A stretch of 64,000 nt of DNA from Macrosoma leucophasiata (taxonomy: Eukaryota > Arthropoda > Insecta > Lepidoptera > Hedylidae). Shown here piece after piece: positions 46,901-55,631 of the stretch. Position 1 is the stretch's first letter. Each line of letters starts with the position of its first letter. The position numbers were made by a program, and so were the translations under genes. The notes beneath the pieces are model-generated. The model was given only the letters and a program-made list of their open reading frames with translations, ran no database searches and was not told where the DNA came from. The stretch spans positions 26,758,001-26,822,000 of the forward strand of contig JAWQUS010000025.1 in the NCBI GenBank assembly GCA_036365455.1. The letters are read 5' to 3'.

Positions 46901-49829
46901 AATTACAGGGCCGTACATTACCTCCTGACCGGAACACGATAGTGCTGAACACTACCATTTAGCGGCAAGAATATTAGGGTAATTCGGCGGTACCTACGCC
47001 CGCGAGCTGCTTCACTGGAGCTCCACCACCAGAAAAATTGCTTTTTTGAAATTTGCCTGAAAATTGGTTAACGGGCTTCTTATGTTTTGTACGAAAAATA
47101 GTTGCATCAATAATTTTTTTTAAATGTTCCTCCACACTCCTAAAAATGGGTAATAGAAATTGGTATGGGACTTACCGCAATTTTCAAGGTAGAATATTAG
47201 TGAACGGGCTCTTTGGTACAAAAAAAAAGATAAAGCAATAAAACAAATATTAATACTCTTGGCAAAAGATAAGAAGCAGTGTTACCCATGGCCTTTGATA
47301 AATGGGGTCACAAGTTTTTTAAAACGCGCTAACGCTGTCTTCTTGATCTGCACTTAAGTCGGAGCAGCGGTCGCGCTACCTTTGCTCTGAGTTAGACGGT
47401 TAATTCTACATTGATTATTTATTTGCTTTTGATTTTGTTATTGTATACGAAAATGTTATATAAAACTACTGTTCCTAGACCCTTAAAATTTGGAACAAGG
47501 GTTCCTTTCATGATGTATAAGAAAGGATTAGTAGAGATAAATGTAAAGGACTATATCACAACAGGTATAAGCATTTTGGATTACAATAAAAATTGATCTG
47601 TGTAGACGAAATGGACAAATTCTGTCCTAAAGGGGGAAAATGAAGTGGTAATTTTTTTATGGAAAGTTTCTCATTCCTGAACTAAACAGTATAAAAACAG
47701 GCTCATGATTAGGAATTGTAAAAATGATCTGTTTAAGTGAAATGGACAAAATTTCCCCCTAAAGCGGCAAAATGGAGGGGTACTGTTTGTATGGAATTGA
47801 GGTTAAAATTTGCGTGGGAATTTTGGTAGTTTCTAAGTTAGAGACTTGAAAAGTGATGTTCCAGTCTTTCTGTTAGGTATAAAAAAATAGGTACGTATAA
47901 TCACCCCTAAACTTTCAAATATACGGGTTTAAAATTAAATAGAGATTTCTAAGTTATAGACGTGATTAAGAACTCCACATATAGGTACGCGACGGGAAAC
48001 TTGATTAAGACATTTCCATGGGATAAAATTTAAACTATTTATAAAATGAGACCCACGCGGGCGAAGCCGCGGGCAACAGCTAGTTCATTAATAACTTTAA
48101 AAACACTGGTATGCGCTCCTGCGAAAAACAGATATTGACAATTAAATTAATGATTACAGGGATAAGCGATTGGAAATGTGAAGAGTGCAATAAATTGTTC
48201 CCGTCAAAGAGCGCGCTGCAGAGGCATAACAATATACACACTGGCAAATTGAATTATCAGGTATGTTTTCTATGGTGCCACTTATCCTCATAAACTCTAA
48301 TTAAATGCACTAATGTCTGTGAAATGGAAGTTATAAAATTTTTTCTCTATTTCTTTACCAGGTGTGTAACTTAGTTCAGTTCTATTTGTGTGATTATTGC
48401 GTACTTGTACTAACTAATTAAGTGTATTTGTAACATGGCGTGTTTGTTGCAGTGCGACCTGTGCGGCAAGTCGTTTATCCACACGTCGTCCTTCAAGATG
48501 CACAAGCTGTCGCACTCGGGCGTCAAGCCGCACGCCTGTGACGTGTGCGGCCTCGCGCTCATGACGCGCTCGCACCTCAAGCGCCACAAGCGTGTTCACA
48601 GCGGCGAAAAGCGCCACGAGTGCTCCATCTGCGGCAAGCGTTTCTCCGAGAGGTAACTGCGGCCAGTGCTCGTACTTCAAGCGCTACAAGCGCGTGCACA
48701 GTGGTGATAAGCGCCACGAGTGCTCCACCTGCGGCAAGCGTTTCTACAAGAGGTAACTGCGGCCAGTGCTCGTGACGCGCTCGCACCTCAAGCGCCACAA
48801 GCGTGTTCACAGCGGCGAGAAGCGCCACGAGTGCTCCATCTACGGCAAGCGTTTCTCCGAGAGGTAACTGCGGCCAGTGCTCGTACTTCAAGCGCTACAA
48901 GCGCGTGCACAGTTGCGATAAGCGCCACGAGTGCTCCACCTGCGGCAAGCGTTTCTACAAGAGGTAACTGCGGCCAGTGCTCGTGACGCGCTCGCACCTC
49001 AAGCGCCACAAGCGTGTCCACAGCGGCGATAAGCGGCACGAGTACTCCACTTGCGGCAAGCGTTTCTACAAGAGGTAACTGCGCCCAGTGCTCGTGACGC
49101 GCTTGTACCTCTAGCGCCACAAGCGTGTCCACAGCGGCGAGAAGCGCCACGAGTGCTCCATCTGCGGCAAGCGTTTCTCCGAGAGGTAACTGCGGCCAGT
49201 GCTCGTACTTCAAGCCCTACAAGCGCATGCACAGCGGCGAGAAGCGCCACGAGTGCTCCATCTGCGGCAAGCGCTTCTCCGAGAGGTAAATGCGGCCGGC
49301 GCTCGTGACGCGCTCGCACCTCAAACGCCAGGAGCGCGTCCACAGCGTCGAGAAGCGCTCCGATAAGCGGTTATGACGCCCTCGCATCGAGAGCGTCATG
49401 AACGCTCCATCTGCGGTGAGCGTTTTTTCGAGAGGTATCTGCGGCGAGCGCTCGACCGCTCGCATCGAGAGAGACACGAGCACTTCATCTGCGGTAAGTG
49501 TTTTTCCAACAGGTAATCTTCGCGCTCGCCGAGAGCGACGTAAGTGCGTGTAGGTAGGTAAGGTAGAGCCTTAAAAGCGCTTCTAGATATACCTTCATAT
49601 TACTATTTATACATACCCTTAAATATTCTTTCTTCATAATTTTACACACTGCATTTAGAACATATTCTGACGCGATATTTGTTCACAGGTACAACCTGTT
49701 GGCGCACAGCAAGGCGCACGAGGGCGCGGCGGCGGCGCCCCTGCCCGAGCAGGTGCCGCGCCGCCGCCTCTTCCGCTGCCCCTACTGCCAGGAGCGCTTC
49801 GAGAGGCGGTAGGTCGCTCTGTACTGTGA

Positions 49830-49866
<37 letters not shown>

Positions 49867-50168
49867 AGGTACACCCGACACAGCAGGCGCACGAGGGCGC
49901 GGCGGCGGCGCCCCTGCCCGAGCAGGTGCCGCGCCGCCGCCTCTTCCGCTGCCCCTACTGCCAGGAGCGCTTCGAGAGGCGGTAGGTCGCTCTGTACTGT
50001 GAGCGGTGGGCGGTGGGCGGTGGGCGGTGGGCAGGTACACCCGACACAGCAGGCGCACGAGGGCGCGGCGGCGGCGCCCCTGCCCGAGCAGGTGCCGCGC
50101 CGCCGCCTCTTCCGCTGCCCCTACTGCCAGGAGCGCTTCGAGAGGCGGTAGGTCGCTCTGTACTGTGA

Positions 50169-50205
<37 letters not shown>

Positions 50206-53200
50206 AGGTACACCCGACACAGCAGGCGCACGAGGGCGCGGCGGCGGCGCCCCTGCCCGAGCAGGTGCCGCGCCGCCGCCTCTTCCGCTGCCCCTACTGC
50301 CAGGAGCGCTTCGAGAGGCGGTAGGTCGCTCTGTACTGTGAGCGGTGGGCGGTGGGCGGTGGGCGGTGGGCAGGTACACCCGACACAGCAGGCGCACGAG
50401 GGCGCGGCGGCGGCGCCCCTGCCCGAGCAGGTGCCGCGCCGCCGCCTCTTCCGCTGCCCCTACTGCCAGGAGCGCTTCGAGAGGCGGTAGGTCGCTCTGT
50501 ACTGTGAGCGGTGGGCGGTGGGCGGTGGGCGGTGGGCAGGTACACCCGACACAGCAGGCGCACGAGGGCGCGGCGGCGGCGCCCCTGCCCGAGCAGGTGC
50601 CGCGCCGCCGCCTCTTCCGCTGCCCCTACTGCCAGGAGCGCTTCGAGAGGCGGTAGGTCGCTCTGTACTGTGAGCGGTGGGCGGTGGGCGGTGGGCGGTG
50701 GGCAGGTACACCCGACACAGCAGGCGCACGAGGGCGCGGCGGCGGCGCCCCTGCCCGAGCAGGTGCCGCGCCGCCGCCTCTTCCGCTGCCCCTACTGCCA
50801 GGAGCGCTTCGAGAGGCGGTAGGTCGCTCTGTACTGCGGGCGGTGGGCGGTGGTTATTCTGAACGGAAGCGATAAACTTCACGATAACGTCGCCTAAACA
50901 CTGTATTTAATCTGAATTCTGGTTATCGAAACGGCCACTGTAATACGACCGTTCAAAATCATATAGTGATTGATGAGCTACGCCTCTGCGATAATAATTA
51001 TGAGGTTTCGGAAATAATAAAGTTGTTTTGCAGGTACATGCTGGAGCGGCACGTGTCGGTGTCGCACGGGCGCTCGCTGGAGCGGCCGCCGCCCACGCCG
51101 CGCAACACCATGAGCAAGCTGCTCAAGGCGCAGGCGCAGCGGAGGGACGCGCCCCCCGCCCCCGGCCCCCCGGCCCCCGCCGCACACTCCGCACGCTCCA
51201 CCTCAGGTACATGCTGGAGCGGCACGTGTCGGTGTCGCACGGGCGCTCGCTGGAGCGGCCGCCGCCCACGCCGCGCAACACCATGAGCAAGCTGCTCAAG
51301 GCGCAGGCGCAGCGGAGGGACGCGCCCCCCGCCCCCGGCCCCCCGGCCCCCGCCGCACACTCCGCACGCTCCACCTCAGGTACATGCTGGAGCGGCACGT
51401 GTCGGTGTCGCACGGGCGCTCGCTGGAGCGGCCGCCGCCCACGCCGCGCAACACCATGAGCAAGCTGCTCAAGGCGCAGGCGCAGCGGAGGGACGCGCCC
51501 CCCGCCCCCGGCCCCCCGGCCCCCGCCGCACACTCCGCACGCTCCACCTCAGGTACATGCTGGAGCGGCGCAGCGCAGGGACGCGCCCCCCGCCCCCGGC
51601 CCCCCGGCCCCCGCCGCACACTCCGCACGCTCCACCTCAGGTACATGCTGGAGCGGCGCAGCGCAGGGACGCGCCCCCCGCCCCCGGCCCCCCGGCCCCC
51701 GCCGCACACTCCGCACGCTCCACCTCAGGTACATGCTGGAGCGGCGCAGCGCAGGGACGCGCCCCCCGCCCCCGGCCCCCCGGCCCCCGCCGCACACTCC
51801 GCACGCTCCACCTCAGGTACATGCTGGAGCGGCGCAGCGCAGGGACGCGCCCCCCGCCCCCGGCCCCCCGGCCCCCGCCGCACACTCCGCACGCTCCACC
51901 TCAGGTACATGCTGGAGCGGCGCAGCGCAGGGACGCGCCCCCCGCCCCCGGCCCCCCGGCCCCCGCCGCACACTCCGCACGCTCCACCTCAGGTACATGC
52001 TGGAGCGGCGCAGCGCAGGGACGCGCCCCCCGCCCCCGGCCCCCCGGCCCCCGCCGCACACTCCGCACGCTCCACCTCAGGTACATGCTGGAGCGGCGCA
52101 GCGCAGGGACGCGCCCCCCGCCCCCGGCCCCCCGGCCCCCGCCGCACACTCCGCACGCTCCACCTCAGGTACATGCTGGAGCGGCGCAGCGCAGGGACGC
52201 GCCCCCCGCCCCCGGCCCCCCGGCCCCCGCCGCACACTCCGCACGCTCCACCTCAGGTACATGCTGGAGCGGCGCAGCGCAGGGACGCGCCCCCCGCCCC
52301 CGGCCCCCCGGCCCCCGCCGCACACTCCGCACGCTCCACCTCAGGTACATGCTGGAGCGGCGCAGCGCAGGGACGCGCCCCCCGCCCCCGGCCCCCCGGC
52401 CCCCGCCGCACACTCCGCACGCTCCACCTCAGGTACATGCTGGAGCGGCGCAGCGCAGGGACGCGCCCCCCGCCCCCGGCCCCCCGGCCCCCCGGCCCCC
52501 GCCGCACGCTCCGCACGCTCCACCTCAGGTACATGCTGGAGCGGACCAGCGCAGGGACACGCCCCCGGCCCCCCGGCCCCCGCCGCACACTCCACACGCT
52601 CCACCTCAGGTACATGCTGGAGCGGCGCAAGGGACGCGTATCGGTTAAATATTATTATTAAATTGGTATTTATTTATACCTATTGGATAATTATTATAAG
52701 TCATTCTCTCTAGGTAGCTAATAACCCGACAATGCAAAAGTGTCCTTGTAGACCAATTTGATATATTGAATTTTGAATACAACTCAACAAACTTTATAAT
52801 TACTAATTATAACAAAATTAATAAGACAACCCTTCAGAATGATCACAAATTGCTTTTTAAAACATAAAAATAAATCTTTTACACAATTTAATAAAGATTA
52901 CTTACGTAGAATCATATGTAACCACTTATCACTGATGCACACACTATGTACGCAAATCACAACGACCACGACCTAACTGCACAAGATAACACAAACAAGT
53001 GAGCGCGTCATTGCAATGGCGCCTGTTTTTTAGCTTCCTTTATCTATCCTCACCAAACTTTATTTTATTCTCACGTAAAAATAAATTCCTTCCGGGCAAT
53101 TTCGCATACTACAGTGTCTTGGTCCTTCGAGCCGGATATATTTATTTCATGCCTCCTATTGCGAAGGTTTGACCGCCTTTATTCGCTGAACTGCTCTAGC

Positions 53201-54463
53201 TCCACTAGTGGAGTCGTCGTGTTTCGATAACCGATGATACTACAGTGTTATATGCACTCTAAATCTGTAGATCGGTACTATAACATTTATACATAACGTG
53301 TTCTTCAGATTACTTTAAACCTACCCCCTTATTTATAAACGTATTTAAGCTAAACTGTTGCTAATCTCTAATGTAAATTGTAATGAACAACATTTTTTAT
53401 GGATGAAAGTCTTAGAAAAATTTCAAATCCCATATCAAAGCTTTTTCGGGCTAGCTCAACCTAAATGTAATGACTTAATTATTTGTTGCAGACGTGGAAA
53501 TAAAAAGCAACCGCAGCCCGGACTCTTCCATAACATCGGTGACTACGCAGAAACTTGTCTCGCTCGGTAAGTTTTTTATGTGGTGTTTTATAAGAGGTGT
53601 TACAAAAATTTCCGGTATCGATATAAAAAAACCATAGATTTTTCATTTTTTAAATATAAGTCCCCTTTACATCAATACTGTTGAGAGATCTTAAAAGTAG
53701 GTAAGCATTCGCGGCACCCATCTTGCATTGACCTTTCAGTGGTTGAGACGATCATGTAGAATATTTAAAATAGTGCCAAATGAAAGGTTAGTCATCTTTG
53801 CCACTATTTTCACTCATACGACCATTTTGCAGTATATTTTTTTTTACAATTAAATTAATACCGCAGTTAGAAAATAATTTTAAAATTATTTTCTGCGGTA
53901 TTGGCGTTCATTAATCCGCCCGAGCGAGGATCTTCTTCGATCCCTTCTTTGCCGTTCTTGAGTTCACTCGACCACTTTTGAACGGTGGTTAATGAAGGTG
54001 CAGAGTCTTAGGGCCCATGGCGGGGCAACCGGTCGCACCACCGCGGTGTCGGTGTACAGTACCAAACTGGCGGCCGAGCGAGGGAGACGCTATACAGGGG
54101 CGGCGCGACCGGTATCACTCTGTGTACATTTTGTTGGTAGCGGCGACCGGTTGCGCCGCCACGGTGTCCCAGCGAAACATAGCCGTTAGTGAACGGCCAA
54201 TGCACCTCCGATAGCCCCCGACGATGAGATCGAAGCCGGAACCTCAGCGTAGCAGTATTGACCTGCAAGCACTAACTAGATTACTGAGATATTTTTTTTA
54301 TTTTATAGCGACGTCCGGCGAGAACAGCCCGGCGGGGGGTGCGGGTGGCGGGGGAGGCGGGGGTGGCGGGGGCGGGGGCTGGGCGGGGGCCTACGCCGCC
54401 GACTTCCTGCGGCACGACAGCTTCACGCAGACCGAGGCCTACAAGCGGCTCAACGACATCTAA
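43378..54463 (+). CDS. ZAD/C2H2 zinc-finger protein, ten exons, complete
   Basis: Exons are 43378-43943, 44872-45006, 45517-45770, 45953-46075, 48160-48260, 48453-48652, 49689-49808, 51034-51206, 53492-53566 and 54309-54463. They total 1902 nt (633 residues plus stop) with every phase consistent. Residues 34-107 form a ZAD domain (Cys34-x2-Cys37, Cys80-x2-Cys83), the arthropod dimerisation module. A lysine-rich nuclear-type segment follows, then eight C2H2 fingers spread over exons 2 to 8 (CNMCG, CDQCD, CEVCG, CEECN, CDLCG, CDVCG, CSICG and CPYCQ starts). The C-terminus has a poly-glycine run and ends LNDI. The product is a likely DNA-binding transcription factor; its target is unknown. The ATG at 43378 is the first in the frame. 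Confidence 0.93.
44283..44450 (+). mobile_element. Family S fragment in zinc-finger intron 1
   Basis: GGCAAACAAGCATGCAGCTC, GATGTTAAGTGATGACTGCA and ATGCAGATACGCTGCCACCC are readable; the 3' half is lost. Confidence 0.65.
44872..45006 (+). CDS. Zinc-finger exon 2: finger 1 (atypical)
   Basis: It lies between TAATCTAG and donor GTACTA and leaves in phase 2. It encodes WECNMCGLKGESGGEAMLAV, then HLAAHTLM, a C2H2 finger with unusual spacing. Confidence 0.8.
45517..45770 (+). CDS. Zinc-finger exon 3: basic linker and start of finger 2
   Basis: Acceptor CCGCAG and donor GTGAGT. It encodes an acidic helix-like VFNVFKLEAEVESMDDDDSS, then GRPGRPGRRGRPPG (AT-hook-like Arg-Gly-Arg-Pro core) and CDQCDAKYCNI. 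The AT-hook-like motif could add minor-groove contacts. Confidence 0.85.
45953..46075 (+). CDS. Zinc-finger exon 4: end of finger 2, finger 3
   Basis: Acceptor TTCTAG and donor GTAGCC. It encodes YRLQQHKLKKH closing finger 2 and CEVCGAHYKHKRACDIHVAM, then HKG. The intron splits finger 2 after the second cysteine. Confidence 0.87.
46170..46740. repeat. Tandem repeat in intron 4, about 150 bp unit
   Basis: About four diverged units share CTGCCCC..CCCTATCAT, GGGGTGGCAATTTGTAGGGA, AGGTTGAAAGTTGAAACTTG and a GACTCTTT block. A further diverged stretch at 47035-47250 (GGTATGGGACTTACCGC, GGGCTCTTTGGTAC) continues the pattern on the other side of a family S insertion. Confidence 0.7.
46763..47032 (+). 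mobile_element. Family S copy, full length, inside the intron 4 tandem repeat
   Basis: It starts GTGGCAAACAAGCATGCAGT and ends CACTGGAGCTCCACCACC. It is the closest to consensus in the window and interrupts the ~150 bp repeat array. Confidence 0.8.
47450..48083 (+). mobile_element. Helitron-like element, 5' end uncertain
   Basis: The 3' end CCACGCGGGCGAAGCCGCGG, then GCAACAGCTAG before T, is the same hairpin-plus-CTAG end seen on minus at 35312. The upstream body has no coding potential and the start is a guess. Confidence 0.5.
48160..48260 (+). CDS. Zinc-finger exon 5: finger 4
   Basis: Acceptor TTACAG and donor GTATGT. It encodes WKCEECNKLFPSKSALQRHN, then NIHTGKLNYQ, a complete C2H2 finger with a TGK-type linker. 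Confidence 0.9.
48453..48652 (+). CDS. Zinc-finger exon 6: fingers 5, 6 and first half of 7
   Basis: Acceptor TTGCAG and donor GTAACT in phase 2. It encodes CDLCGKSFIHTSSFKMHKLS, CDVCGLALMTRSHLKRHKRV, and CSICGKRFSER with typical H-S-G-x-K/E-K linkers. The 3' half with the donor is repeated downstream (48653-49515). Confidence 0.92.
48653..49515. repeat. Tandem array 4: zinc-finger exon 6 end and donor
   Basis: Donor motifs start at 48653 (functional), 48753, 48864, 48964, 49075, 49186, 49286 and 49435, spaced 100, 111, 100, 111, 111, 100 and 149 bases, with a more decayed one near 49508. The 100 and 111 bp unit types alternate in the first four positions. Each copies the finger 6-7 region and ends AG|GTAACT. 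TAA stops inside the donors prevent read-through. Copies decay with distance from the exon. Confidence 0.93.
49689..49808 (+). CDS. Zinc-finger exon 7: end of finger 7, start of finger 8
   Basis: Acceptor TTCACAG and donor GTAGGT, phase 2. It encodes YNLLAHSKAHEG closing finger 7, an Ala/Pro/Arg linker, and CPYCQERFERR opening finger 8. Both intron joints fall at the same Arg-Tyr position of the finger. Confidence 0.87.
49809..50830. repeat. Tandem array 5: zinc-finger exon 7 and intron start
   Basis: Counting the functional donor, seven donors lie at 49809, 49982, 50148, 50321, 50487, 50653 and 50819, with spacings of 173, 166, 173, 166, 166 and 166. The unit is nearly the whole exon with a small deletion near its start, plus about 60 bases of intron containing a (GGGCGGT)n run. 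The 7 bp difference equals one such heptamer. Confidence 0.95.
51034..51206 (+). CDS. Zinc-finger exon 8: end of finger 8
   Basis: Acceptor TTTTGCAG and end ACCTCAG before GTACAT, phase 1. It encodes YMLERHVSVSH completing finger 8, then a Pro/Ala-rich tail with NTMSKLLKAQAQRR. Phase 1 fits the next exon at 53492. As the exact exon is repeated, which copy supplies the last exon or donor in the mRNA is not certain. Confidence 0.8.
51207..52630. repeat. Tandem array 6: flush copies of zinc-finger exon 8
   Basis: Two further complete 173-base exon copies (51207-51379, 51380-51552) are joined exactly at exon ends. They are followed by ten 88-base copies with an 85-base internal deletion (51553-52432), then variant copies of 96 and 81 bases and a final stub. 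Every junction reads CTCAG|GTACATG, which looks like a donor and an acceptor at once. The array has no stops in several frames, so the 326-425-residue ORFs across it are artefacts. Confidence 0.95.
52640..53490. other. Intron 8 remainder of zinc-finger gene
   Basis: AT-rich DNA with no recognised exon. It holds the left end of a MITE family A element (53323-53372). Confidence 0.6.
53492..53566 (+). CDS. Zinc-finger exon 9
   Basis: Acceptor TTGTTGCAG and donor GTAAGT, phase 1 in and out. It encodes DVEIKSNRSPDSSITSVTTQ, then KLVSL, a serine/threonine-rich tail with no domain recognised. Confidence 0.8.
53857..53902. repeat. Near-perfect palindrome
   Basis: AATACCGCAG at one end mirrors CTGCGGTATT at the other, around AGAAAATAATTTTAAAATTA. 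Only a two-base insertion (TT) breaks symmetry. It abuts a mariner relic. Confidence 0.7.
53903..54005 (-). pseudogene. mariner transposase fragment
   Basis: Minus-strand translation reads SLTTVQKWSSELKNGKEG, then IEEDPRSGGLMNA. This matches the N-terminal helix-turn-helix linker of mariner transposases (WxxEFKxGRxxxEDDPRSGRP type). Only about 35 codons remain. Confidence 0.75.
54018..54163. mobile_element. Short GC-rich MITE family E element
   Basis: GGCGGGGCAACCGGTCGC at the left mirrors GCGACCGGTTGCGCCGCC at the right; the interior is ~100 bp with no ORF. Confidence 0.6.
54309..54463 (+). CDS. Zinc-finger exon 10: C-terminus and stop
   Basis: Acceptor TTTTATAG and stop TAA at 54461-54463. 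It encodes ATSGENSPAGGAG, a run of twelve glycines, then WAGAYAADFLRHDSFTQTEA and YKRLNDI. The glycine run is likely length-variable. The HDSFTQTEAY segment looks structured and may be conserved. Confidence 0.88.
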
Positions 54464-54499
54464 CCTCACCCTCACCCACACCCCACACGGGCGCCGCTC

Positions 54500-54797
54500 G
54501 CACCGCGCCCCGCGTCCCGGGCCCCGCGCACCGCGTCCCGGGCCCCGCGCCCCGCGTCCCGAGCCCCGCGCCCCGCGTCCCGGGCCCCGCGCCCCGCGTC
54601 CCGGGCCCCGCGCCCCGCGTCCCGGGCTCCGCGCCCCGCGTCCCGGGCCCCGCGCACCGCGTCCCGGGCCCCGCGCCCCGCGTCCCGAGCCCCGCGCCCC
54701 GCGTCCCGGGCCCCGCGCCCCGCGTCCCGGGCCCCGCGCCCCGCGTCCCGGGCTCCGCGCCCCGCGTCCCGGGCCCCGCGCCCCGCGTCCCGGGCAG
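54500..54797 (+). repeat. 21 bp GC-rich minisatellite in the zinc-finger 3' UTR
   Basis: About fourteen units of a CGCGTCCCGGGCCCCGCGCC type, 21 bases apart, start 40 bases after the stop. Unit variants (GAGCCCC, GGGCTCC, GCGCACC) recur in a higher-order pattern. The long ORF across it is out of frame with the gene. Confidence 0.9.
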
Positions 54798-54895
54798 CTT
54801 CGTATGTCGCTCGCGGGGGACTCGACGATCTCTTATCTCACTCCGATTGTCCCGAGACTCACTCGCCCAACACGCGCTCGCTCTCAGGCCCGTAT

Positions 54896-55010
54896 AATAA
54901 ACAGATCCCGTTTTGATCTAAGATGCCAACCTAGGTCGACCTTCACCCGTCTACCATCATCCGTTTACCGAATGAAACATTGTTTTTAGCGAATTTCACA
55001 CGTAAATAAA
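54896..55010 (+). terminator. Polyadenylation signals of zinc-finger gene
   Basis: AATAAA occurs at 54896-54901 and again at 55005-55010, 430-550 bases after the stop. A T-rich stretch follows the second. Confidence 0.55.
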
Positions 55011-55166
55011 CACGTCTTACATGTATTGCTTATCGTACACCCGCTCTCACTATGACGACATTCTGTAAACGTTCAATCTATACCATAATTTAATAACATT
55101 TTATAAATTATTATTATTGTGCCTAAAACCCGACGACTACTCGAAACGTTTTTTTTATGTAATGTA

Positions 55167-55312
55167 GGTGGCAAACAAGCATGCAGTTCACATTGATGTT
55201 AAGTGATGACTGCAGCCTATGAACATCTACACGAGATCAGAGGTCAAAATGCAGATGCGTTGCCACCCCTGAGACCTTAGTTGTTATGTCTTTATTACGG
55301 GGCCATTCAAAT
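55167..55312 (+). mobile_element. Family S copy, 3'-truncated
   Basis: GTGGCAAACAAGCATGCAGT through GTTGTTATGTC and TTACGGGGCCATT; the remaining third of the element is missing. Confidence 0.7.
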
Positions 55313-55390
55313 GAACCATTTTTCATTAGGAGCTTATGAAGTGAGACATGGTCTGTTAATTTTCTATCACCTAGCAATCTACAGTCCCCC

Positions 55391-55631
55391 GCCAAGAAAC
55401 ATTGCGCATCGACTTTTAGACATTATTTTCTTCGCTAACTTCGATTCTATAGAGCGTTGTCTCTTTCGCACACTACCTATGTGACGTTTGTCAACTGTTT
55501 TGAACAAATTTTGACCAATACCGCACTGTCAGTACCAACTTACGTAGGCAGTGTGCAACAAGGATAACGCTCTACGAAACCGAAATTAGCCGACTGTCTC
55601 TTTCCTAATCTCGATGAGCAATATTTCTTGC
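55391..55631. mobile_element. MITE family C copy
   Basis: The outer block GCCAAGAAACATTGCGC mirrors GCAATATTTCTTGC. The inner blocks TATAGAGCGTTGTCTC and GGATAACGCTCTACG are inverted. Blocks are shared with 28274-28503. Confidence 0.7.

Noticed and set aside
49642..50882. Many ~100-250 residue ORFs on both strands
   Set aside because: Identical shadows of the 166/173 bp repeat; only 49689-49808 has correct splice sites and phase.
51384..52713. Plus-strand ORFs of 326-425 residues (PAPGPPAPAAHSARST repeats)
   Set aside because: They cross tandem copies of exon 8 and run into AT-rich intron; open only because the GC-rich unit lacks stops.
54339..54989. 216-residue ORF with PRAPRPG heptads
   Set aside because: Out of frame with the zinc-finger gene and lies over the 21 bp repeat in the 3' UTR.
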